A DNA stretch of 64,000 nt from an uncultured Blautia sp. (GTDB lineage Bacteria > Bacillota > Clostridia > Lachnospirales > Lachnospiraceae): the NCBI GenBank assembly GCA_934373235.1, contig CAKROW010000006.1, positions 1-64,000 of the forward strand. Direction: 5' to 3'. This document shows, piece by piece, positions 16,845-25,154 of the stretch (position 1 is the first letter of the stretch; every line of letters begins with the position of its first letter). A model generated the notes under the pieces. That model was not told the origin of the DNA. It saw nothing but the letters and a program-made list of their open reading frames with translations, and made no database searches. Position numbers and translations under genes: made by a program.

Positions 16845-18473
16845 TCATCCTTTCCTGTTAGCGGCTTCTTCCGATTTTTTGTTAACTGCTGCCTGGATAA
16901 ATCCACGGAACAGCGGATGTGCATGGTTCGGTCTTGACTTAAATTCCGGATGTCCCTGGGTTCCTACAAAGAACGGATGGCTCTCGATTTCGATCATCTC
17001 CACGATCCTTCCGTCCGGTGATGTTCCCACAATGGACATTCCTTTCTCATTCAGCTCATCGCGGAATGCATTGTTAACCTCGTAGCGGTGTCTGTGGCGT
17101 TCCTGGATCTCTTTTTTGCCAAAGAGTTCAATGGATCTGGAGCCATCTTTCAGTATGCACGGGTAACTTCCAAGTCTTAAGGTTCCACCAAGATCTTCAA
17201 TATCTTCCTGATCCGGCATCAGTGCGATCACCGGATGTGTAGTCTCCGGAGCAAGCTCGATACTGTTTGCATCCCCATATCCAAGAACATGACGTGCGAA
17301 TTCCACAATAGCCATCTGCATTCCAAGGCAGATTCCAAGGTACGGGATCTTATGTACCCTTGCATACTGCGCTGCCAGGATCATGCCTTCTGTTCCACGG
17401 TTTCCGAATCCACCCGGAACCAGGATTCCGTCCACCTTATGAAGGAGCTGATCAAGATTCTTCTCATTGACCTCCTCGGAATCGATCCACTCGATCTCAA
17501 CCTTTGCCCTGCAGGAGATACCTCCGTGCTTCAAAGCTTCCACTACACTTAAGTATGCATCATGAAGCTGTGTGTATTTTCCTACCATGGCGATATTTAC
17601 AGTTTTGTCCGGATGACGGAGATTTTCAACCATATTTTCCCAGTCTGTAAGATCCGGCTTGCGGTTCTCAAGACGCAGGCTCTGGAGTACTACATCTGCC
17701 AGTTTTTCTCTTTCCATTGCCAGAGGCGCTTCATATAAATATTCCACATCCAGGTTCTGAAGTACATGGCTTACAGGTACATTACAGAACAGTGCGATCT
17801 TTCCACGGATATCATCAGTAAGAGGATACTCGCTTCTGCATACCAGGACATCCGGCTGAATTCCCATTCCCTGAAGTTCCTTCACACTTGCCTGGGTAGG
17901 CTTTGTCTTCATCTCTCCCGAAGCACGAAGATAAGGGATCAGTGTTACATGAATAAGGATTGCATTATCATGTCCCACATCATGCTGGAACTGGCGGATC
18001 GATTCCAGGAAAGGCTGGCTCTCAATATCACCGACTGTACCACCAACCTCAATAATGGCGATCCTGTCCTCATCTGCAGATTTTGCCCTGTAAAATCTGC
18101 TCTTGATCTCATTGGTGATATGGGGAATGACCTGCACGGTACCTCCGCCGAAATCGCCATGACGTTCTTTCTGAAGAACAGACCAGTATATCTTACCTGT
18201 AGTTACATTAGAGTTTTTGTCAAGGCTCTCGTCAATGAATCTCTCATAGTGGCCCAGGTCAAGGTCTGTCTCTGTACCGTCATCGGTTACAAATACCTCT
18301 CCATGCTGAATCGGGTTCATGGTTCCCGGGTCAATGTTGATATAAGGATCAAACTTCTGCATAGTCACCTGATAGCCTCTTGCTTTGAGAAGCCTTCCCA
18401 GAGACGCTGCCGTAATTCCCTTTCCCAAACCAGAAACAACTCCGCCTGTTACAAAAACATACTTTACTGCCAT
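16845..18473 (-). CDS. pyrG: CTP synthase
   Basis: CTP synthase of 542 aa, aminating UTP with glutamine-derived ammonia. The N-terminal amidoligase begins KYVFVTGGVVSGLGKGI (P-loop-like), and the C-terminal class I glutaminase has its nucleophile in GICLGMQMA. It heads a leftward unit pyrG-gltB-gltD, an unusual partnership of a glutamine consumer with GOGAT. A strong promoter and a long hairpin lie in its leader. The ATG follows GGAGGAGGAG. Confidence 0.96.
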   Translation of the reverse strand: MAVKYVFVTGGVVSGLGKGITAASLGRLLKARGYQVTMQKFDPYINIDPGTMNPIQHGEVFVTDDGTETDLDLGHYERFIDESLDKNSNVTTGKIYWSVLQKERHGDFGGGTVQVIPHITNEIKSRFYRAKSADEDRIAIIEVGGTVGDIESQPFLESIRQFQHDVGHDNAILIHVTLIPYLRASGEMKTKPTQASVKELQGMGIQPDVLVCRSEYPLTDDIRGKIALFCNVPVSHVLQNLDVEYLYEAPLAMEREKLADVVLQSLRLENRKPDLTDWENMVENLRHPDKTVNIAMVGKYTQLHDAYLSVVEALKHGGISCRAKVEIEWIDSEEVNEKNLDQLLHKVDGILVPGGFGNRGTEGMILAAQYARVHKIPYLGICLGMQMAIVEFARHVLGYGDANSIELAPETTHPVIALMPDQEDIEDLGGTLRLGSYPCILKDGSRSIELFGKKEIQERHRHRYEVNNAFRDELNEKGMSIVGTSPDGRIVEMIEIESHPFFVGTQGHPEFKSRPNHAHPLFRGFIQAAVNKKSEEAANRKG

Positions 18474-18509
18474 CTTCGATCTCCTCCTCCATCCTGTTAT
18501 CCTGCTTGT

Positions 18510-18584
18510 AAAACAGCAAAGGCGCCAGAAACAGCTCTTTAAGGGGGAAACTTACCCCTTGTACTGTTTCTGACGCCTTTGTCA
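18510..18584 (-). promoter_or_regulatory. Long hairpin in the pyrG leader (possible attenuator)
   Basis: Leftward CAAAGGCGTCAGAAACAG pairs with CTGTTTCTGGCGCCTTTG, with a nested AAGGGG/CCCCTT inside. It is followed by CTGTTTTAC, so the U-tract is weak. The opening CAAAGGCG matches the glnN, amt and (one change) glnA leaders. It starts 28 nt past the -10 box. The transcript has no GGG start, so the Bacillus G-reiteration mechanism of pyrG is not supported. Confidence 0.65.
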
Positions 18585-18609
18585 GTGATTTTCCTATAAA
18601 ATATGCTAT

Positions 18610-18638
18610 ACTATAAACTATTTTTTTTTATTTGTCAA
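18610..18638 (-). promoter_or_regulatory. Promoter of pyrG-gltB-gltD
   Basis: Leftward TTGACA (18633-18638), 17-nt spacer, TATAGT (18610-18615). Confidence 0.85.
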
Positions 18639-18664
18639 CATCCTGTTTTCATATTTTTCCACAG

Positions 18665-18718
18665 AAAAACAGGCACCGGAAAGCTTGTTCTGCTGCGCTG
18701 TCCTGATGCCTGTTCCAA
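18665..18718 (-). terminator. Terminator after the HPr-like gene
   Basis: Leftward ACAGGCATC pairs with GGTGCCTGT, followed by TTTTCTG; it lies between the HPr-like stop and the pyrG promoter. Confidence 0.7.
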
Positions 18719-18744
18719 GATCATTACCTAATTATATCCTGTAT

Positions 18745-18969
18745 TTATGCAATGGCAAATTTTTGAAGTGTGCGGTTGAATTCCTGGTTCTCTCCGTGAC
18801 ATGTCACAGTAAGATCTCTGGTAAGATCCATACTCAGGATACCCAGAATGGATTTCGCATCAATGATCATCCTGTTATAGGAAATATCCACATCAAAGTC
18901 ACATTTGCTTGCGGCATTTACGAATTCTTTCACTTCGTCTGTTGCATTTAATCTAATTTTCTGAGACAT
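18745..18969 (-). CDS. HPr-like protein lacking the catalytic histidine
   Basis: Small 74-aa protein with the HPr fold pattern. The Ser-46 region is well kept (AKSILGILS), but where HPr has the phosphoryl-carrying His-15 (normally GLHARPA) this protein reads LNATDEV, aligning Ala with the His. It therefore cannot act as a sugar-PTS carrier, but could be Ser-phosphorylated by HPr kinase and act as a regulator, as Crh does in Bacillus. An upstream in-frame start exists, but GAGAGGATG precedes the ATG for MSQKIRL. It is monocistronic, with its own promoter, leader palindrome and terminator. Confidence 0.8.
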   Translation of the reverse strand: MSQKIRLNATDEVKEFVNAASKCDFDVDISYNRMIIDAKSILGILSMDLTRDLTVTCHGENQEFNRTLQKFAIA

Positions 18970-18994
18970 AAATATCATCCTCTCTAACTCATCA

Positions 18995-19009
18995 AACGTA
19001 ATTTACGTT
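18995..19009. promoter_or_regulatory. Palindrome in the HPr-like gene leader
   Basis: AACGTAATTTACGTT is a near-perfect 15-bp dyad 25-40 nt upstream of the start codon, in the transcribed leader. It could be an operator or a weak hairpin. A further GGCC/GGCC dyad lies slightly upstream. Confidence 0.4.
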
Positions 19010-19060
19010 ACCTGTAAAAACACCCAGGCCATCGCTGTTCCGGCCTTTAGGTTGTTCCAT

Positions 19061-19089
19061 ATTATGTCCCATATCTTTATTTTTGTCAA
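19061..19089 (-). promoter_or_regulatory. Promoter of the HPr-like gene
   Basis: Leftward TTGACA (19084-19089), 17-nt spacer, CATAAT (19061-19066). Between here and the purF stop at 19239 I see only AT-rich sequence. Confidence 0.7.
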
Positions 19090-19238
19090 GCGGATATTTT
19101 TTCCATTTTTCGCATTTTCATAGGGAAAACCCGAATTATTCACAAATATTTCAATGATCATTATATATCTTTATTTATTTTTCACATTGTTTTTGGTAAT
19201 ACCAATTTTGTTCTGGTGAAATCGATTCCATATTCAGC

Positions 19239-20633
19239 TTATCCACGTTTAATTTCTTCCGGGATTTCCATAGGATATTTACCATCAAAGCAGGCTTTAC
19301 ACAGCGGAAGCCCTCCTGCCATTCCCTCCAGATAATCATTCTGCATATAACCAAGTGAATCTGCACCGATCATCCTGCAGATCTCCTTTGTACTATGCTG
19401 CGCTGCAATAAGCTGATCATTGGAAGGCACATCTGTTCCAAAATAGCAGGGATGCAAAAACGGCGGTGAACTGATACGGACATGAACTTCCTTTGCACCA
19501 GCCTCCTTAAGCATATGGATCAGGTTGGCAATGGTAGTACCGCGTACAATGGAATCATCCACAAGAACGATCCTTTTACCCTTTACCACAGAATCCAGCA
19601 CACTGAGCTTTAAGTGTACACTGGACTCTCTCTCTTTCTGGGTAGGCTTGATGAATGTTCTTCCTATGTAGCTGTTTTTATAGAAGGCAAACCCAAAAGG
19701 AATTCCCGATTCTTCAGAATAGCCCTTTGCAGCAGGAAGTCCGGATTCCGGTACACCGGTTACCAGATCTGCCTCCACAGGATAGGATTTTGCCAGGGAT
19801 TTGCCGCCACGGATCCTGGCGTCGTAGATCTTTACACCATCCATAGTACTGTCCAGACGCGCAAAATAAATATACTCAAATACACAGTGGGCATGTTTCT
19901 TTGTCTCATCAAACATACTGGATTTCACACCATCCTTGGTCACTGTGACGATCTCTCCCGGTGCAATATCACGGACAAACTCCGCACCTACAGAAGTAAG
20001 CGCACAGCTCTCCGATGCCAGTACATAGGTATTATCTCTCTTACCCAGGCACAGTGGCTTCAGTCCGTACGGATCACGGGCGCCAATGAGTTTCCTTGGA
20101 CTCATGACCACCAGCGCATAACCGCCCTGGATCTTCTTCACTGTCTTGTAAACTGCTTCCTCTACTGTGGCTGAATGGACTCTTTCTCTTGCAATATGAA
20201 AAGCAATAACTTCAGAATCCGTAGTTGTATGAAAAATAGCCCCTGTCTGAATCAGTTCCCATTTCAGTGCTTCTGTATTTATCAGATTTCCATTGTGGGC
20301 CAGTGCCAGGCTTCCCTTGATATAAGAAAGTACCAGAGGCTGTGCATTGGCTGCTATAGACGCGCCTGTTGTAGAATAACGCACATGGCCGATACCGATA
20401 TCTCCATCCATTCCCCGGACCACGTCCTGGCGGAGAACCTCGCTTACCAGTCCCAGATCCTTATGAAACTGTACATTTCCTCTCTCTCCTTCAGTACGGG
20501 ATACTGCCATTCCGCAGGACTCCTGTCCTCTGTGCTGCAGAGATGTAAGACCATAATAAATAGACGGTGCAATGTTACCGCCATCCAGGTCGTAAATTCC
20601 GAATACACCACATTCTTCCTTTATTTCTGCCAT
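19239..20633 (-). CDS. purF: Amidophosphoribosyltransferase
   Basis: First committed enzyme of purine synthesis, about 464 aa, transferring glutamine ammonia to PRPP. The short propeptide MAEIKEE is followed by the nucleophile Cys in ECGVFGIYD, and SLQHRGQESCGMAV is the glutaminase loop. The PRPP-binding motif is VLVDDSIVRGTT near residue 360. Cys residues in the C-terminal third fit the Fe-S type of enzyme. The start is set by GGAGGG five nt before ATGGCAG; the slightly longer reading begins inside this site. It is monocistronic; other pur genes are not in the window. Confidence 0.95.
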   Translation of the reverse strand: MAEIKEECGVFGIYDLDGGNIAPSIYYGLTSLQHRGQESCGMAVSRTEGERGNVQFHKDLGLVSEVLRQDVVRGMDGDIGIGHVRYSTTGASIAANAQPLVLSYIKGSLALAHNGNLINTEALKWELIQTGAIFHTTTDSEVIAFHIARERVHSATVEEAVYKTVKKIQGGYALVVMSPRKLIGARDPYGLKPLCLGKRDNTYVLASESCALTSVGAEFVRDIAPGEIVTVTKDGVKSSMFDETKKHAHCVFEYIYFARLDSTMDGVKIYDARIRGGKSLAKSYPVEADLVTGVPESGLPAAKGYSEESGIPFGFAFYKNSYIGRTFIKPTQKERESSVHLKLSVLDSVVKGKRIVLVDDSIVRGTTIANLIHMLKEAGAKEVHVRISSPPFLHPCYFGTDVPSNDQLIAAQHSTKEICRMIGADSLGYMQNDYLEGMAGGLPLCKACFDGKYPMEIPEEIKRG

Positions 20634-20683
20634 TTTTCCCTCCATCTGCCAAGAAAATATTTAAGGCTTTTTAATACACACAA

Positions 20684-20711
20684 ATTATAATGAAAGACGC
20701 AGATTTGTCAA
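20684..20711 (-). promoter_or_regulatory. Promoter of purF
   Basis: Leftward TTGACA (20706-20711), 16-nt spacer, TATAAT (20684-20689). The leader is short and has no hairpin like those of its nitrogen neighbours. Confidence 0.85.
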
Positions 20712-20776
20712 CCCCGTTCTATAGGATACTTCTCTTACCTCCCCACTTCTCCCGGAATTTTTTTTCAAAAAAACTC

Positions 20777-20804
20777 TTGACATTATTTTTATTTCGTGTA
20801 TACT
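20777..20804 (+). promoter_or_regulatory. Promoter of glnN
   Basis: Rightward TTGACA (20777-20782), 16-nt spacer, TATACT (20799-20804). Confidence 0.88.
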
Positions 20805-20817
20805 ACGTCACATAAAG

Positions 20818-20870
20818 CAAAGGCGCTTTGGATACTGAACAGGTATCCGAAGCGTCTTTTTTGTTTTTCA
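20818..20870 (+). terminator. Promoter-proximal terminator in the glnN leader
   Basis: A hairpin opening with CAAAGGCGCTTTGGATAC folds against GGTATCCGAAGCGTC and is followed by six T's and more. It begins 13 nt after the -10 box, about +7 of the transcript. With ~95 nt still to go to the glnN start, it must be bypassed for expression. No tandem hexaloop hairpins of the known ANTAR type are seen. Confidence 0.85.
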
Positions 20871-20962
20871 GGGGCTGGATATCCCTTTACGGCATATAAC
20901 AGTCCATTATAAAAAGATTAAAAATAATAATGAATGAGTGAAATCGAAAGGAGTGTACCTAT

Positions 20963-23065
20963 ATGGCACAGAGTATTCCAGAAATGTATGGCAGCCTTGT
21001 CTTCAACGACAAAGTAATGAGAAGCAAACTGCCAAAGGACATGTACAAGGCATTAAAGAAAACCATCGAGAACGGAACTCACCTGGAACTTGATGTAGCA
21101 AACTCCGTAGCAGTGGCAATGAAGGAATGGGCAACCGAAAACGGTGCCACCCATTACACTCACTGGTTCCAGCCAATGACAAATGTTACCGCAGAGAAGC
21201 ATGACAGCTTCATCTCCCCTACAGGCGACGGACAGGTGATCATGGACTTTTCCGGTAAAGAGCTTGTAAAGGGCGAGCCTGATGCATCCAGCTTCCCCTC
21301 CGGTGGCCTTCGCGCCACATTTGAGGCAAGAGGATATACAGCATGGGATCCTACTTCACCGGCATTCATTAAAGATAAAACTCTTTACATTCCCACCGCT
21401 TTCTGTTCTTACAGCGGCGAGGCACTGGATAAGAAAACTCCTCTTCTCCGCTCCATGGATGTACTTAATAAAGAAGCTGTCCGCATCCTTCACATCCTTG
21501 GAAACAAAGAGGTCCGTCATATCAATACAACAGTAGGGCCTGAGCAGGAATACTTCCTTGTTGACAAGGATCTCTACAAAAAGAGAAAAGACCTGATCTT
21601 CTGCGGACGTACTCTTCTTGGCGCATCAGCACCAAAGGGACAGGAAATGGAAGATCATTATTTCGGAACATTAAAACCACGAGTTGCAGCTTACATGCAT
21701 GATCTTGATGAAGAGCTGTGGAAGCTTGGAATCCCGGCAAAAACAAAGCACAATGAAGTTGCTCCTGCACAGCATGAGCTGGCTCCTGTATTTGATACCA
21801 CAAACGTTGCTGTTGACCACAACCAGCTTACCATGGAGATCATGAAGAAAGTTGCCGACAAGCATAATATGGTATGCCTCCTTCATGAGAAACCATTTGA
21901 GGGAATCAACGGAAGCGGCAAGCACAACAACTGGTCCATGAGCACGGACACAGGTGTCAACCTTCTTGATCCCGGAAAAACACCTGCTGAAAACACACAG
22001 TTCCTTGTATTCCTGGTAGCTGTTATCAAGGCAGTTGATGAATATGCTGATCTTCTCCGTGTATCTGTTGCAAGTGCCGGAAACGATCATCGTCTGGGAG
22101 CAAATGAGGCACCGCCTGCGATCGTATCCATTTTCCTTGGAGATGAGCTGACAGACATCCTCAAATCTATCGAAAACGATACCTTCTTCAACAACAAACA
22201 TGCAGTACAGATGGATATCGGCGCAAAGGTTCTTCCTCATTTTACAAAGGATACCACTGACAGAAACCGTACTTCACCATTTGCATTTACAGGAAACAAA
22301 TTTGAGTTCCGTATGCTTGGTTCCGCAGCATCTGTTGCAAACCCCAACATCGTACTGAACACTGCTGTTGCAGAAGTTCTCTCCGAATTCAGTGCATCTC
22401 TCAAAGATGTTCCGGAAGCTGAAATGGAAAGTGCTGTACATGCACTTCTCAAGAAAACCATTGAAGAGCATAAACGCATCATCTTCAACGGCAACGGCTA
22501 TACAGATGAGTGGGTTGAAGAAGCTGAAAAACGTGGTCTTTACAACCTTAAGGCAACACCTGATGCTCTTCCCCATTTCATTGCTGAGAAAAACGTGGAA
22601 CTTTTCACAAAACACGGCATCTTCACAAAACAAGAACTTTTCTCCCGTTATGAGATCTGGCTTGAGACTTATCACAAGACAATCAACATCGAGTCCAACA
22701 CAATGGCCGAGATGGTTCAGAAGCAGGTTATTCCTTCCATCTTTACATATGTGGAAAAACTTGCCGATACAGCAGCAGCAAAGAAATCTGTTGTAGCTGG
22801 TATTTCCGTAGCAAGTGAGGCTGCTCTTATCACCAGACTCAGCACTCTTGCAGATACAATGGCCAAAGATCTGGAAAACCTGAAAGCAGACACTGCAAAG
22901 GCTCTCGCTGCATCGGATGATGTACTTGCCTGCGCAAAGGCTTATGAGGAGACAGTTCTTGGCGACATGGAGACATTAAGAAAATCTGCTGATGAGGCAG
23001 AAGCTCTGATTCCGGATGAATTACTTCCATATCCGACATACGACGAGCTGCTTTTCTCTATCTGA
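20963..23065 (+). CDS. glnN: Glutamine synthetase, type III
   Basis: GSIII of 700 aa, the large dodecameric class of Bacteroidetes and some Clostridia, unrelated in length and N-terminus to GSI. Family stretches include THYTHWFQPMT, the region around FEARGYTAWDPTSPAF, NEVAPAQHELAPVFD and the ATP/glutamate-site segment GSGKHNNWSMSTDTG. The ATG follows AAAGGAG. It stands alone between its attenuated promoter and the amt-PII gene. A genome carrying both GSI and GSIII probably uses them under different nitrogen regimes (inference). Confidence 0.95.
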   Translation: MAQSIPEMYGSLVFNDKVMRSKLPKDMYKALKKTIENGTHLELDVANSVAVAMKEWATENGATHYTHWFQPMTNVTAEKHDSFISPTGDGQVIMDFSGKELVKGEPDASSFPSGGLRATFEARGYTAWDPTSPAFIKDKTLYIPTAFCSYSGEALDKKTPLLRSMDVLNKEAVRILHILGNKEVRHINTTVGPEQEYFLVDKDLYKKRKDLIFCGRTLLGASAPKGQEMEDHYFGTLKPRVAAYMHDLDEELWKLGIPAKTKHNEVAPAQHELAPVFDTTNVAVDHNQLTMEIMKKVADKHNMVCLLHEKPFEGINGSGKHNNWSMSTDTGVNLLDPGKTPAENTQFLVFLVAVIKAVDEYADLLRVSVASAGNDHRLGANEAPPAIVSIFLGDELTDILKSIENDTFFNNKHAVQMDIGAKVLPHFTKDTTDRNRTSPFAFTGNKFEFRMLGSAASVANPNIVLNTAVAEVLSEFSASLKDVPEAEMESAVHALLKKTIEEHKRIIFNGNGYTDEWVEEAEKRGLYNLKATPDALPHFIAEKNVELFTKHGIFTKQELFSRYEIWLETYHKTINIESNTMAEMVQKQVIPSIFTYVEKLADTAAAKKSVVAGISVASEAALITRLSTLADTMAKDLENLKADTAKALAASDDVLACAKAYEETVLGDMETLRKSADEAEALIPDELLPYPTYDELLFSI

Positions 23066-23094
23066 TCTTAACAGGTCAGTAACAAAGGTAAATA

Positions 23095-23175
23095 CAGGGG
23101 ATATCTTTATGAACTCTACTTCATAATTCATTATCGATTTCCTCATCCATTAATCACACGATACGATATCCCCTG
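23095..23175 (+). repeat. Wide inverted repeat after glnN
   Basis: CAGGGGATATC at 23095-23105 is perfectly complementary to GATATCCCCTG at 23165-23175, with a 59-nt loop. It may be a weak terminator or processing structure between glnN and amt; no T-run follows. Confidence 0.45.
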
Positions 23176-23203
23176 ATTTACATATACTGGAATTATACAA
23201 CTT

Positions 23204-23265
23204 TATATTAATATGCTTCGCAAAGGCGCGGAAGAGATCTTAATTCTTTCCCGCGCCTTTCGATA
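23204..23265 (+). promoter_or_regulatory. Hairpin leader of amt with CAAAGGCG motif
   Basis: A possible -10 TATATT (23204-23209) has no convincing -35. Eleven nt later CAAAGGCGCGGAAGA begins a hairpin closed by TCTTTCCCGCGCCTTTCG (to 23261). A second small hairpin ACAGATA/TATCTGT follows before the amt ribosome binding site. The first hairpin has only a TTT tail, so termination is less certain than at glnA and glnN. Confidence 0.6.
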
Positions 23266-23325
23266 TATAAAAAAACAGATATTTCTTCTGTATATCTGTC
23301 AAAAATCGGGAAAGGGAGTGTTATT

Positions 23326-25053
23326 ATGTACTCTTCAGTTAACACAATCTGGGTCCTCTTCGGTGCCGCGCTGGTTTTCTTCATGCAGGCCGGATTCGCA
23401 ATGGTAGAAACAGGATTCACAAGGGCAAAAAATGCCGGTAACATTATCATGAAAAACCTGATGGACTTCTGTATCGGAACTCCGGTCTTCTGGCTGGTAG
23501 GTTTCGGTATTATGTTCGGAGCAGGTAATGGTTTCTTCGGAAAGATCGGTGGCATCGCATCTGAGGCCAACTATGGAACTGCAATGCTTCCGGATGGTGT
23601 TCCCTTCTGGGCATTTCTTATTTTCCAGACAGTATTCTGTGCAACTGCTGCCACTATCGTATCCGGTGCCATGGCAGAGCGTACCAAATTCTTATCCTAC
23701 TGTATCTACAGCCTTATCATCAGTCTTGTTATTTACCCGGTATCCGGTCACTGGATCTGGGGCGGCGGATTTATCAGTCAGATGGGATTTCATGATTTCG
23801 CTGGTTCCTGTGCAGTACATATGGTAGGTGGTGTTGCTGCATTTGTAGGTGCCATTATCCTCGGACCTCGTATCGGAAAATATTCCAAAAGCGGAAAATC
23901 CAGAGCTATTCCCGGACACAACCTCACCGTTGGTGCTCTTGGCGTATTTATCCTCTGGTTCTGCTGGTTCGGTTTCAACGGTGCTTCCACAGTCAGCATG
24001 GAAGGCGATGCCATTGTAAGCTCAGGCAAAATCTTCGTAACAACAAACCTTGCTGCTGCAGTCGCAACCTGCACAGTTATGATCATCACATGGGTCCGCT
24101 ACAAAAAACCAGATGTTTCCATGTCCTTAAATGGTACTCTTGCAGGTCTTGTAGCCATCACAGCAGGTTGTGATACCGTATCACCTACATCTGCTGCCAT
24201 CATCGGCATCCTTGCCGGATTTATCGTAGTATTTGGTATTGAGTTTATTGACAAAGTATTAAAAGTTGACGATCCTGTTGGTGCCGTAGGTGTCCATGGC
24301 CTTAACGGTGCTTTCGGTACTATCGCTGTAGGACTTTTCTCCGACGGTGCAGGCACAGACTGGAAAGGCCTCCTCACAGGCGGTGGTGCTCACGGACTTG
24401 GCGTACAGTTTATCGGAATGATCATCACCATTGCATGGGTTGCAGTCACAATGACAATTGTATTCCAGGTGATCAAACATACTATCGGACTTCGTGTAAG
24501 CGAAGAAGAAGAGATCGCAGGTCTTGATTCCAAGGAGCACGGTCTTGCAAGTGCTTACGACGGATTCTATGTTCAGGATTCTGTTGCCGGTGTACCGGTG
24601 GCTCCTATGGGAACCTCCAGAAAAGCTCCAAGCTTTACACCTGCACCTTCCGCTCCTGCCGAATCTGTTCCTGAGCTTCCGAAAGAAGGCGTACACAAGC
24701 TTACAAAAGTTGTTATCATCACCAGGCAGAACAAACTGGATGAATTTATGCAGGCAATGAATGAGATCGGTGTTACCGGTATCACCATCACAAATGTTAT
24801 GGGCTGCGGCGTACAGAAAGGTGCTCCGACCTACTACCGTGGTGTTGAGCTTGACATGAACCTTCGTCCAAAGGTTAAGATCGAGATCGTTGTAAGCCTT
24901 GTACCTGTTAAGAAAGTCATTGAGACAGCCAGAAAAGTTCTTCACACAGGCCAGATCGGTGACGGAAAAGTATTCGTTTATGACCTTGAAAACGTTGTAA
25001 AGATCCGTACAGGCGAGGAAGGTTTCCTGGCACTGCAGGATACACAGGAATAA
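23326..25053 (+). CDS. amt: Ammonium transporter fused to a PII signalling domain
   Basis: 575-aa membrane protein. Residues 1 to about 400 are an Amt channel with roughly eleven membrane segments (family stretches QAGFAMVETGFTRAKN, HMVGGVAAFVGA and GVHGLNGAFGT). A ~55-residue linker rich in Pro, Ala and Ser leads to a complete PII domain at about 458-570, with T-loop GAPTYYRG carrying the usual Tyr and the GDGKVFV nucleotide segment. PII normally is a separate GlnK protein that plugs the channel when nitrogen is plentiful; here the sensor is tethered. No separate glnK lies nearby. The ATG follows AAGGGAG. Confidence 0.95.
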   Translation: MYSSVNTIWVLFGAALVFFMQAGFAMVETGFTRAKNAGNIIMKNLMDFCIGTPVFWLVGFGIMFGAGNGFFGKIGGIASEANYGTAMLPDGVPFWAFLIFQTVFCATAATIVSGAMAERTKFLSYCIYSLIISLVIYPVSGHWIWGGGFISQMGFHDFAGSCAVHMVGGVAAFVGAIILGPRIGKYSKSGKSRAIPGHNLTVGALGVFILWFCWFGFNGASTVSMEGDAIVSSGKIFVTTNLAAAVATCTVMIITWVRYKKPDVSMSLNGTLAGLVAITAGCDTVSPTSAAIIGILAGFIVVFGIEFIDKVLKVDDPVGAVGVHGLNGAFGTIAVGLFSDGAGTDWKGLLTGGGAHGLGVQFIGMIITIAWVAVTMTIVFQVIKHTIGLRVSEEEEIAGLDSKEHGLASAYDGFYVQDSVAGVPVAPMGTSRKAPSFTPAPSAPAESVPELPKEGVHKLTKVVIITRQNKLDEFMQAMNEIGVTGITITNVMGCGVQKGAPTYYRGVELDMNLRPKVKIEIVVSLVPVKKVIETARKVLHTGQIGDGKVFVYDLENVVKIRTGEEGFLALQDTQE

Positions 25054-25102
25054 CGGTTTCGTTCATCCCTTCACTTATATAACAGGCTTTTCCCTTAAGC
25101 CG

Positions 25103-25152
25103 GAAATAACCGCACTTTCGATGTTTCATCACCGAAAGATGCGGTTATTTTC
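25103..25152. terminator. Bidirectional terminator between amt and the UPF0126 gene
   Basis: AAATAACCGCA pairs with TGCGGTTATTT, with a nested TTCG/CGAA; T-runs on both strands serve the convergent genes. Confidence 0.8.
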
Positions 25153-25154
25153 TG

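Noticed and set aside
18510..18638. Bacillus-style G-reiteration control of pyrG
   Set aside because: The predicted transcript start lies in an AT-rich stretch without the initial GGG and the C-rich terminator arm that mechanism needs.
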